Source: Thiobacillus sp.
GTDB taxonomy: Bacteria > Pseudomonadota > Gammaproteobacteria > Burkholderiales > Thiobacillaceae
Direction: 5' to 3'
Length of the DNA stretch: 14,839 nt
NCBI GenBank assembly: GCA_020217265.1
Contig: JAIWOS010000175.1
Location: 1-14,839, forward strand
Made by a program: the position numbers and the translations under genes
Notes under the pieces: model-generated
Told to the model about the DNA's origin: nothing
Databases searched by the model: none
What the model saw: only the letters and a program-made list of their open reading frames with translations
Part shown: piece by piece, positions 6,995 to 13,354 of the stretch
Layout: each line of letters opens with the position of its first letter
How positions within the stretch are numbered: the stretch's first letter is position 1

Positions 6995-7741
6995 TTACGC
7001 CTGCTTCTGCGCCCGCTTGCGGGGGCGGGGCGGTGCGGCGCTGCGGGATGCGCGTTCCTCTGGGGCCCCGGCCTTCTGCGGCGCGCGGCTTGCGCGCGCC
7101 ATGGGTTCGGGCCAGGTTTTGTCCTGGTAGTCGCACAGGTCGGCGATGATGCATTCGCCGCACTTGGGCTTGCGCGCCTGGCAGACATAGCGGCCATGCA
7201 GGATCAGCCAGTGGTGCGCGTCGACCCGGTATTCCTTCGGTACGTGCTTCAGCAGCTTTTTCTCGACTTCGAGCACGGTCTTGCCGGGCGCGAGCCCGGT
7301 GCGGTTGGCGACGCGGAAGATGTGGGTATCGACGGCCATCGTCGGCTCGCCGAAGGCCGTGTTGAGAATCACGTTGGCGGTCTTGCGGCCCACGCCGGGC
7401 AGCGCTTCCAGCGCGGTGCGGTCGTGCGGTACCTGGCTGCCGTGCAGTTCGACCAGCATCTTGCAGGCGGCGATGAGGTGCTTTGCCTTGCTCTTGTAGA
7501 GGCCGAGCGTCCTGATGAAGTCCGCAAGGCCGTCTTCGCCCAGCGCGAGGATCGCCTCGGGCGTGTTGGCGACCGGAAACAGCCGGCGGGTGGCGAGGTT
7601 CACGCCGCGGTCGGTCGATTGCGCCGACAGCACCACCGCCACCAGCAGCTCGAAGGGCGTCGAATATTCCAGCTCGGTGGTGGGGTGCGGGTTGGCTGCG
7701 GCGAAGCGGCGGAAGATTTCGAGACGCTTGGCTGCGTTCAT
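6995..7741 (-). CDS. nth: Endonuclease III, Fe-S DNA glycosylase/AP lyase
   Basis: Nth removes oxidised pyrimidines and cleaves the abasic site during base excision repair. All diagnostic features are present: helix-hairpin-helix LPGVGRKTANVI with catalytic Lys120, catalytic Asp138 in VDTHIFRVANR, and a C-terminal [4Fe-4S] loop C187-x6-C194-x2-C197-x5-C203, numbered as in the E. coli enzyme. At 248 aa it is longer than the roughly 211 aa of E. coli Nth. The extra residues (about 211-248) form a basic, Ala/Pro/Arg/Lys-rich tail ending RPRKRAQKQA, probably disordered and possibly contacting DNA or RNA. The ATG at 7741 overlaps the stop of the preceding 50-codon ORF (ATGA). Location downstream of the rnf genes matches E. 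coli rsxABCDGE-nth. Confidence 0.97.
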   Translation of the reverse strand: MNAAKRLEIFRRFAAANPHPTTELEYSTPFELLVAVVLSAQSTDRGVNLATRRLFPVANTPEAILALGEDGLADFIRTLGLYKSKAKHLIAACKMLVELHGSQVPHDRTALEALPGVGRKTANVILNTAFGEPTMAVDTHIFRVANRTGLAPGKTVLEVEKKLLKHVPKEYRVDAHHWLILHGRYVCQARKPKCGECIIADLCDYQDKTWPEPMARASRAPQKAGAPEERASRSAAPPRPRKRAQKQA

Positions 7742-7890
7742 TGCTCGGCGATTTTTTTAGACAGCGCGCGCTTCTCGGCCTGGCGTTTCGCGCCCGGGGA
7801 TTTCTCGTGGCTGCCGGCCGGGCGCTGCAGGGCCAGCGCGACGAAGGGGTTGCGTGGCTTGGGCACGCGCTTTTTCAGCGGCGGCTTCAT
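7738..7890 (-). CDS. Small basic protein between rnfE and nth, function unknown
   Basis: This 50-codon ORF starts at the ATG at 7888-7890, which overlaps the rnfE stop (ATGA). It ends in a TGA overlapping the nth start (ATGA). The product is very basic (about 14 Lys or Arg) and has no membrane segment. It contains the motif KPRNPFVALAL followed by AGSHEKS and a Lys/Arg/Ala-rich helix. I recall similar small proteins of the form KPRNP..A...AGSHxKS in other proteobacteria, but cannot verify this here. The overlaps on both sides and the composition argue that it is a real translated gene. Basic charge suggests nucleic acid or ribosome binding, which is inference. The alternative is that it is only a translational bridge for nth. 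Confidence 0.72.
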   Translation of the reverse strand: MKPPLKKRVPKPRNPFVALALQRPAGSHEKSPGAKRQAEKRALSKKIAEQ

Positions 7891-8564
7891 GCGGCGGCGG
7901 GCACCGCGGCGTGGGCGCGGCGTTCGGCGCGCGCCTTGGCCCAGTTGTTGGCCGCGATCAAGAGGCCGAGCGCGATGAATGCGCCAGGCGGCAGGATGGC
8001 GAGCAGGAAGCCGTGATAGTCGGGCAGCACGTGCAGCACCAGCCCCTTGGCCTCGGCGCCGAACACCATGTCGATGCCCGCCAGCAGGGTGCCCTGGCCC
8101 GCCAGTTCGCGGATCGCGCCCAACACCACCAGCACCAGCGTGAGACCGAGGCCCATCGCCACCGCGTCGATCACGCTGGCGAGCGGGTGGTTCTTCGAGG
8201 CGTAGGCGTCGGCGCGCGCGAGCACGATGCAGTTGGTGGTGATGAGCGGGATGAAAATGCCCAGCACCAGATACAAGGGATGCACGAAAGCGTTCATCGC
8301 CAGGTCGATCACCGTGACCAGCGCGGCGATGATGAGCACGAACACCGGGATGCGAATCTCGTGCGGGACGAGATTGCGCACACCGGAGACCGCGCCGCTG
8401 GACGCGGCCATCACCAGCATGGTCGCAAGTCCCAGCGACAGCGCGTTGACGACGTTGTTGCTGATCGCCAGCAGCGGGCACAGGCCGAGCAGCTGCACCA
8501 GGCCGGTGTTCTGCTTGCTGAGGCCGTTGTGGAACAGGGTGCGGACTTCGCTCATCGTGATCAT
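7887..8564 (-). CDS. rnfE: Electron transport complex subunit RnfE (RsxE)
   Basis: This 225-aa integral membrane subunit of the Rnf complex, which couples NADH and ferredoxin electron transfer to ion movement, has about six transmembrane helices. It carries the paired motifs of RnfA/RnfE: LGLCPLLAISNN with C29, and LITTNCIVLARADAYAS with C112. In the related Rnf/Nqr complexes these cysteines bind an intramembrane iron centre between RnfA and RnfE. The ATG at 8564 was preferred over the one at 8555 because AAAGGAG at 8573-8579 lies eight bases upstream of it, and because it forms an ATGA overlap with the rnfG stop. The stop in turn overlaps the start of the small basic ORF. The C-terminal tail is Ala/Arg rich. 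Confidence 0.96.
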   Translation of the reverse strand: MITMSEVRTLFHNGLSKQNTGLVQLLGLCPLLAISNNVVNALSLGLATMLVMAASSGAVSGVRNLVPHEIRIPVFVLIIAALVTVIDLAMNAFVHPLYLVLGIFIPLITTNCIVLARADAYASKNHPLASVIDAVAMGLGLTLVLVVLGAIRELAGQGTLLAGIDMVFGAEAKGLVLHVLPDYHGFLLAILPPGAFIALGLLIAANNWAKARAERRAHAAVPAAA

Positions 8565-9205
8565 GGACGGGACTCCTTTGCGGGGGCGGCTAACGCGGCG
8601 CGGTGCCGCGCGAAATAATCGAGCGCATTGTGCACGGCCTTGACCACCGCGCGCGGTGTGATGGTGGCGCCGGCGCGGGCGTCGAACGCGCCGCCATCCT
8701 TTTTCACTTTCCAGTGCCGGGCCTCGGGCGCCAGCAGCGACTTGCCGATGAATTGGTCGATCCACGGACTCTTGGCGCGGTCGATGTAGTCGCCCAGGCC
8801 GGGCGTTTCGCGGTGCGCGGTGACGCGCACGCCGGTGACCGTGCCGGCGGCGTCGATGCCGATCAGCAGCGCGATGTCGCCGCTGTAGCCGTCGGGCGCG
8901 ACCGCTTCCAGCACGACGCCGGCAAACGCGCCGCCGCGCCGCGCGATCCACAGCGCGGACGGCTGCCGGGTGCCGAGCCGGTCGTTGGGCGGCACGGTTT
9001 GCTGGCTCGCGAGCAGGTCGTTGTCGTACAGCGCCGGCGGCAGCACCTGGTTGATGAGCGCGAGTTTCTCGGCCTGCCGACTTTTCTCGATGACCGGTTC
9101 GGTATGGTCGTGGGTGTAGGCCAATAGCGCGGTGCCGACGAGTGCGAACACCAGCAGGATGACGCCTGCGCGCAGCGCGTTGCGGCCCGCCCCGGTCAGT
9201 TTCAT
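8561..9205 (-). CDS. rnfG: Electron transport complex subunit RnfG (RsxG), covalent flavoprotein
   Basis: This 214-aa subunit is anchored by one N-terminal membrane helix (about residues 12-30) with a periplasmic FMN-binding domain. In the family, FMN is bound through a phosphoester to a Thr in an S/T-G-A-T motif. Here the matching site is D175-A-R-A178-G-A-T181-I-T, so T181 is the predicted attachment residue and the first motif position is Ala. Upstream family signatures TPGLGDYIDRAKSPWIDQF (134-152) and HWKVKKDGGAFDA are clear. The ATG at 9205 overlaps the rnfD stop (ATGA), and the TGA overlaps the rnfE ATG. Flavin loading would need ApbE, which is not in this window. Confidence 0.95.
   Translation of the reverse strand: MKLTGAGRNALRAGVILLVFALVGTALLAYTHDHTEPVIEKSRQAEKLALINQVLPPALYDNDLLASQQTVPPNDRLGTRQPSALWIARRGGAFAGVVLEAVAPDGYSGDIALLIGIDAAGTVTGVRVTAHRETPGLGDYIDRAKSPWIDQFIGKSLLAPEARHWKVKKDGGAFDARAGATITPRAVVKAVHNALDYFARHRAALAAPAKESRP
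8573..8579 (-). promoter_or_regulatory. Strong ribosome binding site of rnfE inside rnfG
   Basis: AAAGGAG on the minus strand lies eight bases before the rnfE ATG at 8564 and 17 bases before the alternative ATG at 8555. It therefore selects the longer product, despite the ATGA overlap that would allow pure coupling. Confidence 0.7.
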
Positions 9206-10236
9206 GGGCGTGTTTCCTTGCCGGCGCGCGCCTCGCCGTACACGCGGGGCTGGGTGTACTGGTCGATCAGCGGCGCGGCGAGGTTCATCAGCAGGATGGC
9301 GAACGCGACACCGTCGGGGAATCCGCCCCAGGTGCGGATGGCGATAGTGAGCACGCCCGCGCCGAAGCCGAAGATCAGCTTGCCGCGCGGCGTGGTCGCG
9401 CCGGACACCGGGTCGGTGGCGATGAAGAACGCGGCGAGCGCGACCGACGGCGTGAAGAAATGGAACCAGGGCGAGCCGAAGCGGCCGGCGTCGTAGAAAT
9501 GCAGCAGACCGGCGGCGAGCCAGATGCCCAGCAGGAAGGCCATCGGCACCCGCCAGTCGATGATGCGCCGCGCCCACAGCACGAGCCCGCCCAGCCAGAA
9601 GGCAAACGCCAGCCACTCGAAGCCCACGCCGCCGAAGCGGCCGAAGACCGGCTGTCGCATCACCTCGTCCACGGTGAACTGCTGCAATAGCCCGGTGCGC
9701 AGGGTGTCGAGCGGGGTGGCCATCGTCACCGCGTCGAGCGTGGCGCGCGGCACCTCGCCGCCAAAGATCACGGCGGCGCTTTGTGCCAGCGTGAGCTGCG
9801 CGTGGGTGAGTTCGAGCGGCCCGGGCCAGTGGGTCATCTGCGCGGGGAACGACACGATCAGCACCGCGTAGCCGACCATCGCCGGATTGAAGATGTTCTG
9901 CCCCAGTCCGCCGTACAGCTGTTTCGCCACCACGATGGCTGCGAGCGTGCCGACGACGATCAGCCACCACGGCGCCAGCGCCGGCAGCGACAGGGCCAGC
10001 AGCCAGGCGGTGACCACGGCCGACAAATCGAGCAGGAAGGGCTTGGCCGGGTAGCCGCGTGCCTTGAGCATGGCCGCCTCGGCCGCGACCGCGGTGGCGG
10101 TCGCGATCGCAAGCGTGACGAGGATGCCGGGGCCGAACAGCCACACATACGCGACGACGCCGGGCACCAGCGCGGCGAGCACCCAGGCCATGATGCGGGT
10201 GACGCTGTCGTTGCCGTGCAGGGTGGGGGAGGTCAT
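9202..10236 (-). CDS. rnfD: Electron transport complex subunit RnfD (RsxD), membrane flavoprotein
   Basis: This 344-aa, multi-helix inner-membrane subunit (NqrB/RnfD family) is part of the ion-translocating core. The predicted covalent FMN site is in D168-A-V-T171-M-A-T174-P-L-D, with T174 as the attachment residue; the motif is TMAT rather than the textbook SGAT. Family landmarks include LYGGLGQNIFNPAMVGYA (108-124), TDPVSGATTPRGK (274-286) and IRTWGGFPDGVAFAILLMN (300-318). The ATG at 10236 shares its last base with the rnfC stop (TGATG), and the stop overlaps the rnfG ATG. The arrangement implies tightly coupled synthesis with its partner flavoprotein RnfG. Confidence 0.96.
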   Translation of the reverse strand: MTSPTLHGNDSVTRIMAWVLAALVPGVVAYVWLFGPGILVTLAIATATAVAAEAAMLKARGYPAKPFLLDLSAVVTAWLLALSLPALAPWWLIVVGTLAAIVVAKQLYGGLGQNIFNPAMVGYAVLIVSFPAQMTHWPGPLELTHAQLTLAQSAAVIFGGEVPRATLDAVTMATPLDTLRTGLLQQFTVDEVMRQPVFGRFGGVGFEWLAFAFWLGGLVLWARRIIDWRVPMAFLLGIWLAAGLLHFYDAGRFGSPWFHFFTPSVALAAFFIATDPVSGATTPRGKLIFGFGAGVLTIAIRTWGGFPDGVAFAILLMNLAAPLIDQYTQPRVYGEARAGKETRP

Positions 10237-11939
10237 CAGGCGTCTTCTTCGGTTGCCAGCGGCTTGCGCGCCAGTTCGCGGATTTTAGCCCGGCGGGCCT
10301 CGATCTCCTCGATCTCGCGCTGCTGCTCGGGGGTGAGGCGATCGACATTCTTCGGCGCGGCGTCGGCCTTCTTGGCCTGCGCGCGGGCAAGTGCGGCGGC
10401 GATCAGGGCTTTTTTCGCGTCGGCGTCGGAGGCTTCGGCAGGCGCTCCGTCCGCTTGCGCAGCGCCTGCCGGTTCGGGCCGCGCCCCGCCCTCGGCGAGT
10501 TCGGCCCGCTTCGCCGCCGCCTTGGCGGCGAGCTTCGCGGCCTTTTCGGCCTTTTCGCGTTCCTGTCGGAACAGGCGGAATTCGTGGCGCTCGCGTGCGA
10601 GGTCGGCGGCACGCTTGTCGCGCTCGCGCGCCCAGATTTCGCTCTTGGCGTAGCGGTAAAAGTCGACCAGCGGCAGGTGGCTGGGGCAGACGTAGCTGCA
10701 GCAGCCGCACTCGATGCAGTCGAACAGGTGGTATTCCTGCGCGCGGCCGAAGTCGCCGGCCTTGGCGAAGCGGAACAGCTCCTGCGGTTGCAGTTCCGCC
10801 GGGCAGGCGTCGGCGCAGCGGGTGCAGCGGATGCAGGGCAGGGGCTTGGGCAGCGGCGGGAACAGTTCGCGCGACTGCACCAGGATGCAGTTGGTCGCCT
10901 TGACCACCGGCACGCCGGGGTTCGGCATGGGCACGCCCATCATCGGGCCGCCCATCAGGATGCCGGTGGTGCCGTCGCGATCGCCGGCGAGTTCGATCAG
11001 CGTCTGCATCGGCGTGCCGATCAGCACCTCGAAATTCTGCGGCCGCAGCACATGGCCGGTGACGGTGACCAGGCGCGAGATCATCGGCTCGCCGTGATGC
11101 ACCGCGCGGGCGAGCGCGTAGGCCGTGCCGACGTTGAACACCTGGATGCCGATGTCGGTGGAGAGTTTGCCCGAGGGCACCTGGCGGCCGGTGAGCGTCT
11201 CGATCATCTGCTTGGCGCCGCCGCCGGGATAGATCGACGGCACCGCCACCACTTCGACCGTGAAATCCAGGTTCGCGGCGGCGGCCTCCATGGCGGCGAT
11301 CGCTTCGGGCTTGTTGGCCTCGATGCCGACCAGGATCTCGGTGCTGCCGAGCAGGTGTCGCATGATCGCCGCACCCTGCAGGATCTCGTCCGCGTGATGA
11401 CGCATCAGCACGTCGTCGCAGGTGATCCAGGGTTCGCACTCGCCGCCGTTGAGGATGAGCGTGGGGCAGGCCTGCGCCGGGCCCGGATCGAGTTTCACCG
11501 CGCTGGGGAACACCGCGCCGCCGAGGCCGGCCAGACCCATGTCGCGCAGCTTCATCCTAAGGTCGGTTGCCGGCAGGGCGCGGTAGTCGAGCGGCTCGTG
11601 GGCGATCCATTCGTCGCGGCCGTCGGTGTCGATCACGATGCAGGTGTCGGGCAGGCCGGAGGCGTGGGGCACCGTGCGCGGCTCGATGGCAACCACCGTG
11701 CCCGAGCTGGACGCATGCACCGCCGCCGAGATCGTGCCGTCGGCCGCGCCGATCAGTTGCCCTTTGAGTACGCGCTCGCCCACGTTCACCACCGGCTTGG
11801 CGGGGTTGCCGATGTGCTGGCGCAGCGGAATCACCAGCTGTTTCGGCAGCGGCGCGGCGTGGATCGGCCGGCTGTTCGACTCGGCCTTGTGCTCGGGCGG
11901 GTGCACGCCGCCCTTGAAACGGAAAAGTTCGCGGCTCAT
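10236..11939 (-). CDS. rnfC: Electron transport complex subunit RnfC (RsxC), NADH-oxidising Fe-S flavoprotein
   Basis: This 567-aa peripheral subunit is the probable NADH entry or exit site, facing the cytoplasm. Residues about 1-350 carry the NqrA/complex I 51-kDa-like core, with the Gly-rich GLAGLGGAVFPSAVKL (135-150) and the flavin-site segment NGGECEPWITCDD (164-176). Two [4Fe-4S] motifs follow: C369-x2-C372-x2-C375-x3-C379 and C408-x2-C411-x2-C414-x3-C418. Residues about 435-567 form a charged Ala/Lys/Glu/Arg-rich tail, likely coiled coil or disordered, including an Ala/Lys segment like the repeats of gammaproteobacterial RnfC. The ATG at 11939 is seven bases past the rnfB stop, with a weak AGGTGG upstream. 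The stop shares a base with the rnfD ATG. Confidence 0.96.
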   Translation of the reverse strand: MSRELFRFKGGVHPPEHKAESNSRPIHAAPLPKQLVIPLRQHIGNPAKPVVNVGERVLKGQLIGAADGTISAAVHASSSGTVVAIEPRTVPHASGLPDTCIVIDTDGRDEWIAHEPLDYRALPATDLRMKLRDMGLAGLGGAVFPSAVKLDPGPAQACPTLILNGGECEPWITCDDVLMRHHADEILQGAAIMRHLLGSTEILVGIEANKPEAIAAMEAAAANLDFTVEVVAVPSIYPGGGAKQMIETLTGRQVPSGKLSTDIGIQVFNVGTAYALARAVHHGEPMISRLVTVTGHVLRPQNFEVLIGTPMQTLIELAGDRDGTTGILMGGPMMGVPMPNPGVPVVKATNCILVQSRELFPPLPKPLPCIRCTRCADACPAELQPQELFRFAKAGDFGRAQEYHLFDCIECGCCSYVCPSHLPLVDFYRYAKSEIWARERDKRAADLARERHEFRLFRQEREKAEKAAKLAAKAAAKRAELAEGGARPEPAGAAQADGAPAEASDADAKKALIAAALARAQAKKADAAPKNVDRLTPEQQREIEEIEARRAKIRELARKPLATEEDA

Positions 11940-11946
11940 GGCGGGG

Positions 11947-12498
11947 TCAGGCCACCTGCTTCAGTTCGATCACCGGGTGCTTCCATTTCCAGTGCGGCAG
12001 GTCTTCTGCGATCGGCACCATGGAAATGCAGTCCACCGGACACGGCGGCAGGCACAGCTCGCAGCCCGTGCACTCGGAGGCGATGATGGTGTGCATCTGC
12101 TTGGCGGCGCCGACGATCGCATCCACCGGGCAGGCCTGGATGCACAACGTGCAGCCGATGCAGGTCTGCTCGTCGATGAAGGCCACCGACTTCGGTTTGG
12201 GGGCGCCGTGGGTTTCGTCGAGCGGCTTGGGTTCCACGCCCAGCAGTTCGGCGAGCTTCTTCACCCCGTCCTCGCCGCCCGGCGGGCACTGATTGATGTC
12301 GGCCTCGCCCTTGGCGATGGCTTCGGCGTAGGGCTTGCAGCCCGGAAACCCGCACTGCCCGCACTGCGTCTGCGGCAGGATCGCGTCGATCTTTTCCGCC
12401 AGCGGATTGCCTTCCACCCGGAAGCGGATCGCCGACCAGCCGAGCACCGTGCCGATCACGATGGCGAGCAGCACCATCACGCCGATGGCCGTCAGCAT
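11947..12498 (-). CDS. rnfB: Electron transport complex subunit RnfB (RsxB), polyferredoxin
   Basis: This 183-aa subunit mediates electron exchange with ferredoxin or flavodoxin. An N-terminal membrane anchor (about residues 2-22) is followed by the Fe-S domain C46-x2-C49-x4-C54-x16-C71 of the RnfB family ([17 protein letters not shown]). Two classical ferredoxin motifs follow: C113-x2-C116-x2-C119-x3-C123-P and C143-x2-C146-x2-C149-x3-C153-P. That gives three [4Fe-4S] clusters, as in gammaproteobacterial RnfB. The length is close to E. coli RsxB (about 190 aa). The ATG at 12498 overlaps the rnfA stop (TAATG). All cluster ligands are intact, so the protein should be functional. Confidence 0.96.
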   Translation of the reverse strand: MLTAIGVMVLLAIVIGTVLGWSAIRFRVEGNPLAEKIDAILPQTQCGQCGFPGCKPYAEAIAKGEADINQCPPGGEDGVKKLAELLGVEPKPLDETHGAPKPKSVAFIDEQTCIGCTLCIQACPVDAIVGAAKQMHTIIASECTGCELCLPPCPVDCISMVPIAEDLPHWKWKHPVIELKQVA

Positions 12499-13073
12499 TA
12501 TTTGACCAGCCCGGAAAAGCCCATGAAGGCCAGCGACATGAGGCCCGCCGTGATCATGGCGATGCTCGTGCCCTTGAACGGCGCCGGCACGTCGCAGGTT
12601 TCGAGTCGCTCGCGGATGCCCGCGAACAGAATCAGCACCAGCGTGAAGCCGATCGCCCCGCCGGCGCCGAAAAACAGCGACTCGACGAAATTGTGCTGCG
12701 CCTGCACGTTGAGCAGCGGGATCCCCAGCACGGCGCAGTTGGTGGTGATGAGCGGCAGATAAATGCCCAGCACCTGGTACAGCACCGGGCTGGTCTTGTG
12801 GATGAACATCTCGGTGAACTGCACGATGCCGGCGATCACCACGATGAACGACAGCGTGCGCAGGTAGAACAGCTCGGTGCCGAGCAGGTATTCGTTGACG
12901 AGGTAGCTCGCGCCGGAGGCCAGCGTCAGCACGAAGGTCGTCGCCAGCCCCATCCCGATGGCCGTCTCCAGTTTCTTCGACACGCCCATGAACGGGCACA
13001 GGCCGAGAATCTTGGCCATGACGATGTTGTTCACGAACACCGTCGAAATCAGGATGAGGAGATAGGTTTCCAA
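12498..13073 (-). CDS. rnfA: Electron transport complex subunit RnfA (RsxA), TTG start
   Basis: This 191-aa integral membrane subunit with about six helices is paralogous to RnfE. It is very similar to E. coli RsxA along its length: VNN near the start, [16 protein letters not shown] (23-38), [17 protein letters not shown] (106-117), and the C-terminus [17 protein letters not shown]26 and C113 are the expected intramembrane iron-centre ligands. The only start giving the family N-terminus (METYLL) is TTG at 13071-13073; an in-frame TAA lies 27 bases upstream, and no in-frame ATG or GTG exists between. The Shine-Dalgarno is poor (GGGG about 12 bases upstream). It is the first gene of the operon, behind a candidate promoter at 13100-13129, and its stop overlaps the rnfB start. 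Confidence 0.95.
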   Translation of the reverse strand: METYLLILISTVFVNNIVMAKILGLCPFMGVSKKLETAIGMGLATTFVLTLASGASYLVNEYLLGTELFYLRTLSFIVVIAGIVQFTEMFIHKTSPVLYQVLGIYLPLITTNCAVLGIPLLNVQAQHNFVESLFFGAGGAIGFTLVLILFAGIRERLETCDVPAPFKGTSIAMITAGLMSLAFMGFSGLVK

Positions 13074-13099
13074 TTGCAGCGCGCCCCGGACAATGGCGC

Positions 13100-13129
13100 A
13101 TTATCCGCCGGGGGGGCGGGGGGATTCAA
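13100..13129 (-). promoter_or_regulatory. Candidate sigma70 promoter of the rnf operon
   Basis: On the minus strand, TTGAAT (13124-13129) and GATAAT (13100-13105) are separated by 18 bp. Transcription would begin near 13093, giving a leader of only about 20 nt before the rnfA TTG. The spacer is almost purely C on the transcribed-sense strand (seven G, one C, six G on the plus strand, 13110-13123). No other promoter of this quality is visible upstream of rnfA. Confidence 0.55.
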
Positions 13130-13276
13130 GCCGGAATTGCGGTGTGGACTCACCTGCGGGGTTTTGCGGCAGCACGGGGTGAAACGCGAACTGCGCTGCC
13201 GGGCAAACGGTTATTCCTCACGGACCGGGGCGATTGACCTGCCCCGAGACGACAGGCAGGCACCGGCAACGGCTCA
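13130..13276. other. Non-coding spacer upstream of the rnf operon
   Basis: No credible gene lies in this stretch between the rnf promoter and the upstream terminator. It holds two small possible hairpins, GGCAGC...GCTGCC (about 13168-13200) and CGGGGC...GCCCCG (about 13225-13246), but no recognisable riboswitch core, tRNA or regulator site that I can name. It may contain additional upstream rnf control elements. Confidence 0.4.
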
Positions 13277-13309
13277 AAGCACAAGGGCCGCTGAGCGGCC
13301 CTTGTGCTT
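13277..13309 (-). terminator. Strong hairpin terminator of the E3-like gene
   Basis: A perfect 15-bp stem (13277-13291 with 13295-13309) encloses a TGA trinucleotide loop. It lies 43 bp beyond the stop of the flavoprotein gene on the minus strand. The distal side ends CTTTG in that direction, so the T-run is short, but the stem is long and GC-rich. It isolates this gene from rnf transcription. Confidence 0.75.
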
Positions 13310-13323
13310 GCTGCGATGCAGGC

Positions 13324-13354
13324 TTACTTCTTTGCCGTCCGCCGCCAACCCTTA
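13324..13354 (-). repeat. Degenerate direct repeat of the 3' end of the E3-like gene
   Basis: The last codons of the flavoprotein gene (R-R-T-A-K-K-stop, stop at 13352-13354) reappear imperfectly 28 bp downstream. There a second frame reads W-R-R-T-A-K-K-stop, with its TAA at 13324-13326. About 17 of 21 bases match. The 28-bp offset puts the second copy out of frame with the first. Confidence 0.5.

Noticed and set aside
8553..8555. Alternative rnfE start three codons downstream
   Set aside because: The strong AAAGGAG is 17 bases away from it but eight from the ATG at 8564.
10455..12086. 543-codon plus-strand frame opposite rnfC
   Set aside because: It is antisense to the full RnfC domain series and has no family-like motifs.
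13141..13276. Possible riboswitch or small RNA upstream of rnfA
   Set aside because: Small hairpins exist but no conserved riboswitch core is recognisable, and it lies outside the predicted rnf transcript.
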